From IDS-8 sp035304345 (GTDB lineage Bacteria; Pseudomonadota; Gammaproteobacteria; Steroidobacterales; Woeseiaceae): 64,000 bases of DNA. The DNA lies in assembly GCA_035304345.1 (NCBI GenBank), contig DATGQE010000016.1:1-64000 (forward strand), in the 5' to 3' direction. This document shows, one piece after another, positions 1 through 9,483 of the stretch. Numbering within the stretch: position 1 is the stretch's first letter; every line of letters starts with the position of its first letter. The notes beneath the pieces were generated by a model that was given only the letters and a program-made list of their open reading frames with translations, did not search any database and had not been told where the DNA came from. A program made the position numbers and the translations under genes.

Positions 1-318
1 GCTCCGCCGCGACCGGGGGGTGTCCCTGGGGGAATGGCTCCCATGCGGACACGGCGGAGCAGCGCGGGCATCGGCGCAGAGGGTACGTCCCGCGCCGCGC
101 TGCTCCGCCGTGTCCTCGGTCCGCTTTATTTCCCCCAGGGACACCCCCCGGCCACGGCTCCGCGGGGCGGCCGGTGGCCGGGCATGAACGATGCTCGGGG
201 GCGGGTTCGTCCGCGGAGCGCAGAGCGCTGCACGCGACCGTGAATACGCCACCGAGGCGGGGTCGCGGCTCCGCCGGTGGTCGAGGCTGGTGCCACGATC
301 GGTCGCGCGCGGTGCGCC
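1..318. other. Intergenic region downstream of dapE
   Basis: No credible gene is seen here. The short open frames that cross it have no ribosome binding site and no recognisable family. The first half is occupied by the palindrome annotated separately at 13-151. A weaker imperfect hairpin lies at 249-280 (arms CCACC...GGCGG and CCGCC..GGTGG). It sits just past the dapE stop on the minus strand and might act as a transcript end, but it lacks a T run. Confidence 0.6.
13..151. repeat. Long two-segment palindrome (REP/RAYT-like candidate)
   Basis: Two perfect inverted-repeat segments are nested. The outer arms are 22 bp (13-34 and 130-151, core GGGGGGTGTCCCTGGGGG). The inner arms are 21 bp (47-67 and 95-115, core GGACACGGCGGAGC). 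Unpaired stretches of 12-14 nt separate the outer and inner arms on each side, and a 27-nt loop lies in the centre. A G-rich arm ending in a GGTGTCCC-type palindrome resembles repetitive extragenic palindromes mobilised by Y1-type RAYT transposases. That identification is an inference: no transposase is in the window and no second copy was noticed by eye. Confidence 0.55.
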
Positions 319-1455
319 TCAAGGGAGCAGCAGGAGCTCGAGGATGCGGGTGTACACGGTCGCGAGCCGCGCGAGGTCGGCGACCTCGACGTGCTCGTCG
401 ATCTTGTGGATGGAGGCGTTCACCGGGCCGAGCTCCACGACGTCGACGCCGTGCGGGGCGATGAAGCGCCCGTCGGAGGTGCCGCCGCCGGTCGAGAACG
501 CGGGTGCCGTGCCGGTCGTCTCCTCGACCGCGCGCGCGACCGCGTCCGTCAGCCGGCCCGGCCGGGTGAGGAACGGCTTGCCCGACAGGTGCCACCTGAG
601 CTCGTAGTCGAGCCCGTGCTCGCGCAACATCGCCTCCACCCGCGCCTGGAGTGCTTCGTGCGTCCACTCGGTGGAGTAACGGAAATTGAACCGTGCCGAC
701 AGCTCGCCCGGGGTCACGTTCGGTGCGCCGGTGCCGGCGGACAGGGAGACCACCTCGAAGCCGGTCGGCGGGAAGTACTCGTTGCCTTCGTCCCAGCGCG
801 TGGCATAGAGCCGGGCGAGCACCGGCGCGAAACGCCGGATCGGGTTGTCGGCGAGGTCGGGGTACGCGACGTGCCCTTGCACCCCGTGCACCGTCAGCAT
901 GCCGGACAGCGAGCCGCGGCGGCCGATCCTGATCGTGTCGCCCAGCGTCCGCTCGCTCGAGGGCTCGCCGATCACGCACCAGTCGATCGTCTCGCCGCGC
1001 GCGGCAAGCGTCTCCATGACCTTCAGTGTGCCGTCGCGGGCGCGGCCTTCCTCGTCGCTGGTGAGGAGCAGGGCGATGCTGCCGTCGTGCCCTGGGTGCC
1101 GTGCGACGAATTCCTCCACGGCGCACACCATCGCGGCGAGGCTGCCCTTCATGTCCGCGGTGCCGCGCCCGTACAGCTTGCCGTCGCGCAGCACGGGCGT
1201 GAACGGGTCCGACTGCCACGCGGCCTCGTCGCCGGGCGGCACCACGTCGGTATGCCCGGCGAAGCAGAACACGGGCGGGTTCGTGCCGCGGCGCGCCCAC
1301 AGGTTCGTGACCTCCCCGAACGGCAGCGACTCGCAACGGAACCCGAGAGCGCCGAGCCGCGCGGCGATCAGCGCCTGGCAGCCGGCGTCCTCCGGCGTGA
1401 CGGAGCGCCGCGCGACGAGGTCGGATACCAGCGTGAGCAGCGGATCGGGGCTCAT
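319..1455 (-). CDS. dapE: Succinyl-diaminopimelate desuccinylase DapE
   Basis: This cytoplasmic M20-family zinc hydrolase converts N-succinyl-LL-2,6-diaminopimelate to LL-diaminopimelate plus succinate in lysine and peptidoglycan-precursor synthesis. The 378-residue product matches the usual length (about 375). Every metal ligand is visible: H68 in FAGHTD, D101 in RGTADMKG, E136 of DEEG (with general base E135), E164 in GEPS, and H350 near the end. Each is one residue off the H. influenzae numbering. The start is the ATG at 1455, which overlaps the stop of the upstream ArsC-like gene (ATGA), suggesting translational coupling. It is the last gene of the glnD-dapD-arsC-dapE run. Confidence 0.97.
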   Translation of the reverse strand: MSPDPLLTLVSDLVARRSVTPEDAGCQALIAARLGALGFRCESLPFGEVTNLWARRGTNPPVFCFAGHTDVVPPGDEAAWQSDPFTPVLRDGKLYGRGTADMKGSLAAMVCAVEEFVARHPGHDGSIALLLTSDEEGRARDGTLKVMETLAARGETIDWCVIGEPSSERTLGDTIRIGRRGSLSGMLTVHGVQGHVAYPDLADNPIRRFAPVLARLYATRWDEGNEYFPPTGFEVVSLSAGTGAPNVTPGELSARFNFRYSTEWTHEALQARVEAMLREHGLDYELRWHLSGKPFLTRPGRLTDAVARAVEETTGTAPAFSTGGGTSDGRFIAPHGVDVVELGPVNASIHKIDEHVEVADLARLATVYTRILELLLLP

Positions 1456-1850
1456 GCACCCGGGTCTCGAGATTTCGTCTTCCCGAGCCGCGCGAAGATC
1501 GCGGCGTACTCCGCCGGCTGGAAGCCGACCGCGATGAAGCGCCGGTGCTCGAGCACGGGCCGGCGGACCAGGGTCGGGTGCTCGAGCATCGTCGCGAGCG
1601 CCCGCGTCCAGGTCATGTTCTCGCGGTCGACCTCGGGCAGCCGCCGGTACGTGATGCTGCGCGTGTTCACGAGCTTGCGCCACTCGATACGATCCGACCA
1701 GCGTTCGAGCATCTGCACCTCCAGCCCGTCGGCGCGCAGGTCGTGGAAGCGGTAGCGGATGTCGTGGTCGTCGAGCCATTTCCGGGCCGCGCGGCACGTA
1801 TCGCAGCTCGCGAGCCCGTACAGGGTGAGCGGGGGAGCTTTGGCAGGCAT
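1452..1850 (-). CDS. ArsC/Spx-family reductase-like protein (YffB type)
   Basis: This 132-residue thioredoxin-fold protein belongs to the ArsC/Spx superfamily. The N-terminus has a hydrophobic strand followed by C16-D-T-C19, a CxxC motif at the expected active-site position. E. coli YffB also sits directly upstream of dapE, and its physiological substrate is not firmly known. Arsenate reduction should therefore not be assumed. The start at 1850 lies two bases after the dapD stop, and its own stop overlaps the dapE start, so the gene is embedded in the lysine-pathway operon. A redox or glutathione-linked role is inference. Confidence 0.9.
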   Translation of the reverse strand: MPAKAPPLTLYGLASCDTCRAARKWLDDHDIRYRFHDLRADGLEVQMLERWSDRIEWRKLVNTRSITYRRLPEVDRENMTWTRALATMLEHPTLVRRPVLEHRRFIAVGFQPAEYAAIFARLGKTKSRDPGA

Positions 1851-1852
1851 GT

Positions 1853-2671
<819 letters not shown>

Positions 2672-2680
2672 TGCCTCCTC

Positions 2681-5359
2681 TCAGGTCTGCGCGGCGAGCC
2701 GGGCGACGAGCTGGGCCTCCAGCTCCCGGCAGGTTGCCTCGGCCAGCGGCTCGCCGTTCCCGTCCACGACGTAGAACACGTCCTCGGCCCGTTCGCCGAT
2801 GGTCATGACTTTCGCCGCCTCGATGTCGACCTTGAGGTCCATGAACACCTGGCCGACCGTGCTGAGCAGGCCCGGGCGGTCGCCGGCCGTCAGCTCCATC
2901 ACCGTGCGCCCGTTGGCGGCGTCGAGCTCGAACTCCACCGTGGTCGGGGTCGTGAACAGGCGGACCTGCCGCGGCGCCCGGCGGGAGACCGGGGCGACCC
3001 GCGCGGGGGTCGCGGCCGTGACCCGCTCGAGGGCCCGGTGGATCTTCTGCAGCCGGGCCTCGTCGACCTCGATGCGGGGGTCGAGCTCCATGAATATATA
3101 AGTGTCGATGCTGTAGCCGTTGGCGATCGGCACGATGCGGGCATCGACGATCGTCATGCCGAGCTCGTCGAGCGCCGCCGTGGCGTGCGGGAAGGTGCGC
3201 CGGGTGCGCGGAGTGTAGATCACCGCCGCGAGCCCCTCGCCGTCGGGCTGGCGGCGCACGGCGATCCGGGCGTTGCCGGGGGTCCCGTCCTCCGCCGCCA
3301 GGAACGCCGTGTGCCAGGCGATCTCCTCGGCGCGGTAGCGCAGGAAGTAATCCTCCGTGAACAGCCGCCACACGCGCCGCCGCCGCGCCTCCGGCAGGCG
3401 GCGCTCCGCGAGGAGCGCGCGGGCGGCGTCCTGGGTCTCGCGGATCAGCTCGTCACGATCGATCGGGTTCTCGAGCCCGCGCCTGAGCGCCCGCGCGGTG
3501 GCCTCGTACAGGTCACGGAACAGCGTCGCCTTCCACGAGTTCCACAGCTTCGGGTTGGTGCCGCGGACGTCTGCGACCGTCAGCACGTACAGGTAATCGA
3601 GGTGAGCCTTGTCCCCGACGGCGGCGGCGAACTCGTTGATGACGGCGGGGTCGCCGATGTCCTTCTTCTGCGCCGTCGTGGACAGGATCAGGTGGTTGCG
3701 CACGAGCCAGGCCACGGTACGGGCGTCGTAGCGGCTCATGCCGTGCTCGAGGCAGAACGCCTCGGCGTCCACCGCGCCGAGCTCCGAATGATCGCCGCCG
3801 CGGCCTTTCGCGATGTCGTGGAACAGTCCCGCGAGATAGACGATCTCCGGTTTCTCGAAGGACTGCATCAGCGGGCTGCAGTGCGGATACTCGTGATCGT
3901 AGCGGGACAGCGCGAAGCGGCGCAGGTTGCCGACGACGAACAGCGTGTGCTCGTCCACCGTGTAGGCATGGAACAGGTCGTACTGCATGCGGCCGACGAT
4001 GCGGCCGAACGAGGGGATGTACAGCCCCAGCACGCCGTAGCGGTTCATGCGCCTGAGCTGGTGCGTGACACCGACGGGCGCCCGCAGGATCTCGAGGAAC
4101 AGGCGATGGTTGCGGGGATTCTGCCGGAACTCCTCGTCGATCAGGTACAGGTGGCTGCGGATCAGGCCCACCGTCCGCGCGCCGACGCCGCGCACGTGCT
4201 GGTGCTGCTGCAGGAGCAGGAACAGCTCGAGCAGCGCCGACGGATCGCGCTTGAACACGTCGTCGTCCACCGCCTGCAGGTAGCCGTTCTTCACCTCGAA
4301 ACGCTCGTTGAGCGGCTGCGGGGCTGCGGCGGGATCGTGGAAGATCGCTTCCTCGAAGAGCTGCAGCAGCATCTCGTTGTGGCGACTGAGCTCCATCACG
4401 GTGCGGTAGTAGCGCTGCATGAACTGCTCGACGGCGAGCGTGTAGCTCGCGTCTTCGTAGCCCAGCATGCGCGCCAGCCTGACCTGGTGGTCGAACAGCA
4501 GCCGGTCCTCGCGCCGGTTCGTGAGCACGTGCAGCCCGAAGCGCACGCGCCACAGGAAATCGCGGCTTTCGATCAGCGAGCGGAGCTGCTCGCGGGTCAA
4601 AAGCCCCTGCTCGACCAAGTCCTCGAAGCTCTGCGCGCCGAGGTGGCGGCGCGCGATCCAGCCGATGACTTGCACGTCGCGCAGCCCGCCCGGCGAGCTC
4701 TTGACGTTGGGCTCAAGGCGGTACGCCGTGTCCTCGAAACGGTGATGGCGCTCGAGCTGCTCCTGGCGCTTCGCCGTGAAGAAGGCGTCCGCGGGCCAGA
4801 TGCCGGGCGGCTCGATCGCTTGCGTGAGCGCTTGTGCGAGCCCGGGCGGCCCCGACAGGAGCCGCGCCTCCATGAGCGTCGTGGCGATCGTGAGATCGGC
4901 CGCGGCCTGCTCACGGCACTCGGCGACGGTGCGCGCGCTGTGGCCGACCTCGAGGCCGATGTCCCAGAGCGCGGCGAGAAACGCCGCCAGCACCTGCCGG
5001 GCGGCGTCCGTGGGCGTCGCCTCGGAAAGCAGCAGGATGTCGACGTCGGAATGCGGGTGCAGCTCGCCGCGCCCGTAGCCCCCGACGGCGAGCAGGGCGA
5101 CGGCGTCCGGCAGCCCCGCCGCGTAGTGCTCCCACAGCGAGACGAGGAGGCGGTCGACGACGCGGGCCCGCAGGCGGACGAGCGCGGCCACCGGCTCCCC
5201 GGCGAGGAAGCGCTCCGTCAGGTTGGCGGAGGCCGCGGACAACGCGGCGCGGCAGGCGGCGAGCTCGGGACGGCTGCCGTCCAGGCAGTCCGCGAGGGCG
5301 GCCAGCGCGGGATCGACCGCGGCGGGACCGCCGGTCCGGGCGGCGGGCAGCGGCGGCAT
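2681..5359 (-). CDS. glnD: Bifunctional uridylyltransferase/uridylyl-removing enzyme GlnD
   Basis: GlnD is the glutamine sensor that uridylylates PII proteins when nitrogen is short and removes UMP when glutamine is high. The protein is 892 residues (E. coli 890). The nucleotidyltransferase motif GGYGRGELHPHSDVD lies near residues 93-107 with D105 and D107 as metal ligands. The HD phosphohydrolase motif (FHDIAKG) is near residue 510. Two C-terminal ACT domains follow, the last containing AGDRPGLLSTVG. The ATG at 5359 gives the family length and lies 14 nt after the map stop. Longer in-frame extensions run into map and are unlikely. Confidence 0.97.
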   Translation of the reverse strand: MPPLPAARTGGPAAVDPALAALADCLDGSRPELAACRAALSAASANLTERFLAGEPVAALVRLRARVVDRLLVSLWEHYAAGLPDAVALLAVGGYGRGELHPHSDVDILLLSEATPTDAARQVLAAFLAALWDIGLEVGHSARTVAECREQAAADLTIATTLMEARLLSGPPGLAQALTQAIEPPGIWPADAFFTAKRQEQLERHHRFEDTAYRLEPNVKSSPGGLRDVQVIGWIARRHLGAQSFEDLVEQGLLTREQLRSLIESRDFLWRVRFGLHVLTNRREDRLLFDHQVRLARMLGYEDASYTLAVEQFMQRYYRTVMELSRHNEMLLQLFEEAIFHDPAAAPQPLNERFEVKNGYLQAVDDDVFKRDPSALLELFLLLQQHQHVRGVGARTVGLIRSHLYLIDEEFRQNPRNHRLFLEILRAPVGVTHQLRRMNRYGVLGLYIPSFGRIVGRMQYDLFHAYTVDEHTLFVVGNLRRFALSRYDHEYPHCSPLMQSFEKPEIVYLAGLFHDIAKGRGGDHSELGAVDAEAFCLEHGMSRYDARTVAWLVRNHLILSTTAQKKDIGDPAVINEFAAAVGDKAHLDYLYVLTVADVRGTNPKLWNSWKATLFRDLYEATARALRRGLENPIDRDELIRETQDAARALLAERRLPEARRRRVWRLFTEDYFLRYRAEEIAWHTAFLAAEDGTPGNARIAVRRQPDGEGLAAVIYTPRTRRTFPHATAALDELGMTIVDARIVPIANGYSIDTYIFMELDPRIEVDEARLQKIHRALERVTAATPARVAPVSRRAPRQVRLFTTPTTVEFELDAANGRTVMELTAGDRPGLLSTVGQVFMDLKVDIEAAKVMTIGERAEDVFYVVDGNGEPLAEATCRELEAQLVARLAAQT

Positions 5360-5373
5360 GGCGGAGGTGCTCT

Positions 5374-6138
5374 TCAACGCTCGGCGGCGCCGAGCGTCAG
5401 CACTTCGAACCCGTCTTCCGTGACCAGCACGGTGTGCTCCCATTGCGCGGAAAGTGAATGGTCCTTCGTCACGACCGTCCAGCCGTCGGGCAGGAGGCGG
5501 ACGTGCCGCTTCCCGGCGTTGATCATGGGCTCGACGGTCAGCGTCATGCCGGGCACAAGCTCCATCCCCGTCCCGGCACGGCCGTAGTGCAGCACCTGCG
5601 GATCTTCGTGAAAGCCGCGCCCGATGCCGTGCCCGCAGTACTCGCGCACGACCGAAAAGCGGTGCTGCTCGACGTAGTCCTGGATCGCCTGGCCGACGTC
5701 CCCCAGGCGGCGGCCGGGGCCCAGCGCCCGGATGCCGCGCCACATGGCCTCGTGCGCCACCCGCATGAGGCGTTCCGCCTGGATGCCGACCTTGCCCACC
5801 GCGAACATGCGGCTCGTGTCGCCGTGGAAGCCGTCCTTGATGACCGTGACGTCGATGTTGACGATGTCACCGCTCTTGAGCTTCTTGTCGCCCGGGATGC
5901 CGTGACACACCACGTGGTTCACGGAGGTGCAGATGGATTTCGGGAAGCCCCGGTAATTGAGCGGCGCCGGGATGGCGTCCAGCTCGTTGACGATGTACTC
6001 GTGGCAGATGCGGTCGAGCTCGCCCGTCGTGATCCCCGGCTGCACGTGCGGTGCGATCATGTCCAGCACGTCGGCCGCCAGCCGCCCGGCGACGCGCATC
6101 CTGTCCTGCTCCTCAGGCGACTTGATGGTGACGGTCAT
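5374..6138 (-). CDS. map: Methionine aminopeptidase, type I
   Basis: Map removes the initiator methionine from nascent proteins with small second residues. The 254-residue product shows all five dinuclear metal ligands of type I enzymes: D96, D107, H170, E203 and E234. Each is one off the E. coli numbering. The start at 6138 gives the family N-terminus TIKSPEEQDRMRVAGRL. The ribosome binding site is weak, and a second ATG at 6165 is possible but less likely. It is transcribed away from rpsB, the arrangement also seen in E. coli, and leads into glnD. Confidence 0.97.
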   Translation of the reverse strand: MTVTIKSPEEQDRMRVAGRLAADVLDMIAPHVQPGITTGELDRICHEYIVNELDAIPAPLNYRGFPKSICTSVNHVVCHGIPGDKKLKSGDIVNIDVTVIKDGFHGDTSRMFAVGKVGIQAERLMRVAHEAMWRGIRALGPGRRLGDVGQAIQDYVEQHRFSVVREYCGHGIGRGFHEDPQVLHYGRAGTGMELVPGMTLTVEPMINAGKRHVRLLPDGWTVVTKDHSLSAQWEHTVLVTEDGFEVLTLGAAER

Positions 6139-6256
6139 TCCAACTGGAAGTCGTGCTGTCCGCATGGCTGCATGGGGCTCGAAAGGACGTGCGGCGGGCA
6201 CCGGCCGGAGCCGGGTTCCCGCGCCGCGGGCCGGTCTGCGGTGGGGCCCTCCCACG

Positions 6257-6286
6257 TTGTTCGGGCGCAATCGGGTATGGTATAAA
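6257..6286 (+). promoter_or_regulatory. Candidate sigma-70 promoter for rpsB-tsf
   Basis: A -35-like TTGTTC (6257-6262) and a -10-like TATAAA (6281-6286) are separated by 18 bp. They lie about 110 nt upstream of rpsB in the only AT-leaning part of the map/rpsB divergent region. The resulting leader of roughly 100 nt could carry the S2 autoregulatory structure known in gammaproteobacteria, but I did not fold it. On the opposite strand, TTGATT (complement of 6304-6309) and TATACC (complement of 6279-6284) could serve map and would overlap this element. Confidence 0.5.
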
Positions 6287-6394
6287 GCGCGCGCCGTACA
6301 GGCAATCAATCCACACGCACACCGACACGTGCCGCCGGGTGCCCCGCGAGGGGTTGCGGTTCGGGGTGTGCGGAGGCTCAACCCGGGAGACAAC

Positions 6395-7420
6395 ATGACG
6401 GACGTCACGATGCGCCAGATGCTGGAAGCTGGCGTGCACTTTGGTCACCAGACCCGCTACTGGAACCCGAAGATGGCCCCCTACATCTTCGGCGAGCGGA
6501 ACAAGATCCACATCATCAACCTCGAGCGCAGCCTGCCCATGGCGCGGGAGGCGTACGCCTTCATCAAGGCCGTCGTCGCCGACGGGGGCACCGTGCTGTT
6601 CGTGGGCACCAAGCGCTCGGCGCGCGACGCGATCCGCCGCCACGCGGAGCGCTGCGGCATGCCGTACGTCAGCTACCGCTGGCTCGGCGGCATGCTGACG
6701 AACTACAAGACGATCCGCCAGTCGGTGAAGCGGCTCAAGGAGCTCACCGAGATGGCGGAAGAGGGCGGCACCGCGATGCTGACCAAGAAGGAGGTGCTCA
6801 GGCTGAACCGCGAGCGGGAAAAGCTGGAGCGCAGCCTGGGCGGCATCAAGGACATGGGTGCGCTGCCCGACGTGCTGTTCGTGGTGGACGTGGAGCACGA
6901 GAACATCGCGGTGCGCGAGGCGCGCAAGATCGGCATCCCGGTGGTCGCGGTGGTGGACACCAACTGCTCGCCGGAGGGCATCGATTACGTCATCCCCGGC
7001 AATGACGACGCGATGCGCGCGATCGAGCTGTACGCCAAGCTGATCGCGGACGCGGTCGAGGAAGGCAAGGCCTCCCTGCCCGAGGTGCAGCTCGGCGAGG
7101 ACGACTTCGTCGAGCTCGACGAGGAGGGCCGCCCGCGCAGGGCGACCGGGCGCAAGAAGAAGGCCGCGAAGAAGCCCGCACGCACCGCCCGCAAGGCGCC
7201 GGCGCGGCGGAAGGCCGACGCCGACGAGACGGCGGGCGAAGGCGGCGAGGTCGAGCCCGCCCAGCACGGCGTCAGCGCGTCGGTGCCGGATGCCGAGGCG
7301 GAGGACCTGCCGAAGCCCGCCGAGGGCGCGGCACCGGAGCCCGGCGCGGGCGTTCCTCCGGAGGAAAGCGCCGGCACGGCGGCGGCGGAAGCGGCCGGCG
7401 CCGCGGGCGAGCGCGGCTGA
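6395..7420 (+). CDS. rpsB: 30S ribosomal protein S2 with long C-terminal tail
   Basis: S2 is a late-assembling protein of the small subunit that helps recruit S1. The conserved body covers about residues 1-235 (HFGHQTRYWNPKM and YRWLGGMLTN are diagnostic). The 341-residue product is about 100 residues longer than E. coli S2. From about residue 253 it has a lysine/arginine/alanine/proline-rich stretch (RKKKAAKKPARTARKAPARR), then a Glu/Ala/Pro/Gly-rich acidic tail ending at a single TGA. The tail continues in frame with no sign of frameshift. The ATG at 6395 follows a GGGAG at 6386-6390. Confidence 0.97.
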   Translation: MTDVTMRQMLEAGVHFGHQTRYWNPKMAPYIFGERNKIHIINLERSLPMAREAYAFIKAVVADGGTVLFVGTKRSARDAIRRHAERCGMPYVSYRWLGGMLTNYKTIRQSVKRLKELTEMAEEGGTAMLTKKEVLRLNREREKLERSLGGIKDMGALPDVLFVVDVEHENIAVREARKIGIPVVAVVDTNCSPEGIDYVIPGNDDAMRAIELYAKLIADAVEEGKASLPEVQLGEDDFVELDEEGRPRRATGRKKKAAKKPARTARKAPARRKADADETAGEGGEVEPAQHGVSASVPDAEAEDLPKPAEGAAPEPGAGVPPEESAGTAAAEAAGAAGERG

Positions 7421-7430
7421 AACCCACCTC

Positions 7431-7453
7431 GGGCGGCCGCTGGACGGCCGCCC
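7431..7453 (+). promoter_or_regulatory. Hairpin between rpsB and tsf
   Basis: A perfect 9-bp GC stem (GGGCGGCCG, loop CTGGA, CGGCCGCCC) lies just after the rpsB stop. It lacks a T run, so it is not a clear Rho-independent terminator. A partially read-through hairpin at this point would fit the lower expression of tsf relative to rpsB known in E. coli, but this is inference. The remaining 85 nt before tsf are GC-rich with no other feature seen. Confidence 0.4.
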
Positions 7454-7538
7454 CCGGGCGGCACCCCGGGGCCGGGTCGAGGCGACCGCGGCCCGCCATC
7501 GGTGCCTGTTGATCACAGTATTTGAACGGGAGAGCGAG

Positions 7539-8435
7539 ATGCCGATCAGCGCATCACAGGTGAAGGAGCTTCGCGACCGGACCGGCGCCGGCATGATGGA
7601 CTGCAAGAAGGCGCTGGCGGAGACCGGCGGCGACATGGAAGCGGCCGTGCTGTACCTGCGGAAGGCCGGCCAGGCTAAGGCGGAAAAGAAATCCGGCCGC
7701 GTCGCGGCGGACGGCCGGGTCGTGATCGCGACCGACGGCAAGCGGGCCGCGATGGTCGAGGTCAATTCCGAAACCGATTTCGTCGCCAAGGACGAGAACT
7801 TCGCGGCGTTCGCGCAGGCCGTCGCGGCGCTGGTCCTCGACGGCGACGTGGACGACGTGGCCGCGCTCGCGTCCGCCACGTTGCCGGACGGGCGGTCGGT
7901 GGAAGCGGCGCGCACCGAGCTCGTGGCCAAGGTGGGTGAGAACATCTCGGTCAGGCGCTTCGCGCGCCTCACGGCCGAGGATCACCTGGGTGCCTACCTG
8001 CACCCGGGAGACCGCATCGGCGCCCTCGTCTCGCTGGCGGGCGGCACGGCGGAGCTCGCGCGCGACCTCGCCATGCACGTGGCGGCGACCAATCCCGCAC
8101 ACCTCGACGAGTCGGCCGTGCCGGCGGAGGTGCTGGAGCGGGAGCGCGCGGTGCTCACCGAGCAGGCGAAAGAGTCCGGCAAGCCGGACGACATCGTCGC
8201 GCGGATGGTGGAAGGCCGGCTGGGCAAGTATCTGAAGGAGATCACCCTGGTCGGGCAGCCGTTCGTCAAGGACCCCGACGTGACCGTCGGCAAGCTGCTG
8301 GCGGACGCGGGTGCCCGGGTCACGGCGTTCGTGCGCTACGAGCTCGGCGAGGGCATCGAGAAGAAGAAGGAGAACTTCGCCGAGGAGGTGATGGCGCAGG
8401 TGCGCGCCGGCAGCGGCGACGCCCCCGGGGGCTGA
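7539..8435 (+). CDS. tsf: Elongation factor Ts
   Basis: EF-Ts is the nucleotide exchange factor that releases GDP from EF-Tu. The protein is 298 residues (E. coli 283). The N-terminal UBA-like domain (KELRDRTGAGMMDCKKAL, residues 9-26) is followed by the TDFV motif at 79-82 that inserts into EF-Tu. Coiled-coil and C-terminal dimerisation regions complete the protein. The ATG at 7539 is preceded by CGGGAGAG. It follows rpsB by 118 nt in the classic pair. Confidence 0.97.
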   Translation: MPISASQVKELRDRTGAGMMDCKKALAETGGDMEAAVLYLRKAGQAKAEKKSGRVAADGRVVIATDGKRAAMVEVNSETDFVAKDENFAAFAQAVAALVLDGDVDDVAALASATLPDGRSVEAARTELVAKVGENISVRRFARLTAEDHLGAYLHPGDRIGALVSLAGGTAELARDLAMHVAATNPAHLDESAVPAEVLERERAVLTEQAKESGKPDDIVARMVEGRLGKYLKEITLVGQPFVKDPDVTVGKLLADAGARVTAFVRYELGEGIEKKKENFAEEVMAQVRAGSGDAPGG

Positions 8436-8598
8436 GCCCACCAGCCCTTGGATACACCCGGCAAGCGCTGTGCGCAGCGCGCGGCGGGCGCCGCCGGCCG
8501 CCTGCCGGCAAGTACGGCGAGCACCCCGGCCGTGCCGACCCGGCGCGGGCCGGTTCCGCCGGGCGGAAGGCCGATGCGCATTCGTGCATGGTCCGGGC

Positions 8599-8604
8599 TA
8601 GAAT
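8599..8604 (+). promoter_or_regulatory. Possible -10 element upstream of pyrH
   Basis: TAGAAT lies 70 nt upstream of pyrH in a 239-nt gap after tsf. No convincing -35 is found at 16-18 bp, so this is weak. The rest of the gap is GC-rich with several short inverted repeats and no gene. Confidence 0.3.
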
Positions 8605-8674
8605 GCAGGCGCACGCGTAAGCCCGCGGCCGCGACAGGTCCGTCCGGCGCGGCACACCGAGGAAGGCAGGAAGG

Positions 8675-9397
8675 ATGAGCGACGCCCCGGTACTCTATCG
8701 CCGCGTATTGCTGAAGCTCTCTGGCGAGGCGCTCATGGGCGAGCTCGACTACGGCATCGATCCTGCCGTGATCCGGCGGATCGCGCGGGAGGTCGCCGAG
8801 GTCCGCCGCATGGGCGTCGAGGTGGCGATCGTGATCGGCGGCGGCAACATCTTCCGCGGTGCCGGCCTCGCGGGTGCCGGGATGGACCGCGCCACCGGCG
8901 ACTACATGGGAATGCTGGCGACCGTGATGAACGCGCTGGCGCTGCAGGATGCGCTCGAGCAGATCGACGAGCATGCCCGCGTCATGTCGGCGATCCAGAT
9001 TCACGAGGTCTGCGAGGACTACATCCGGCGGCGCGCGGTGCGCCACCTGGAGAAAGGTCGCATCGTGATCCTCGCCGCGGGCACCGGCAACCCTTTCTTC
9101 ACCACCGACACCGCCGCGAGCCTGCGCGCGATCGAGATCGGCGCCGACGTGCTTCTCAAGGCGACGAAGGTGAGCGGCGTCTACGACTCGGATCCGCGGC
9201 AGAACGAGAAGGCGTCGCTGTACGACACCGTTTCCTTCGACAAGGTGCTCGCGGACAAGCTGAACGTGATGGATGCGACGGCCGTGGTGATGTGCCGCGA
9301 CAATCATTTACCATTGCGCGTTTTCAACATGACCGAGGACCGCGCGCTGATCCGCGCGATGACCGACCCGAACGTCGGCACGCTGGTGACCGCATGA
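8675..9397 (+). CDS. pyrH: UMP kinase PyrH
   Basis: PyrH phosphorylates UMP to UDP with ATP, an essential step of pyrimidine nucleotide supply. It is a hexameric amino-acid-kinase-fold protein unrelated to eukaryotic UMP kinases. The 240-residue product has the family length, with the phosphate-binding KLSGEAL near residue 14, the glycine-rich VIGGGNIFRG near 53-62, and GTGNPFFTTDTA near residue 139. The ATG at 8675 has a strong AGGAAGG ribosome binding site. It sits in the canonical tsf-pyrH-frr order. Confidence 0.97.
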   Translation: MSDAPVLYRRVLLKLSGEALMGELDYGIDPAVIRRIAREVAEVRRMGVEVAIVIGGGNIFRGAGLAGAGMDRATGDYMGMLATVMNALALQDALEQIDEHARVMSAIQIHEVCEDYIRRRAVRHLEKGRIVILAAGTGNPFFTTDTAASLRAIEIGADVLLKATKVSGVYDSDPRQNEKASLYDTVSFDKVLADKLNVMDATAVVMCRDNHLPLRVFNMTEDRALIRAMTDPNVGTLVTA

Positions 9398-9483
9398 CGT
9401 CCTCGAGGTGTGACTTGCCGTCGCATTGACCGAGCGGCCCGGAACACGCGCCCCACGCACGAGGCCGAAAGGAGTGGACGACC

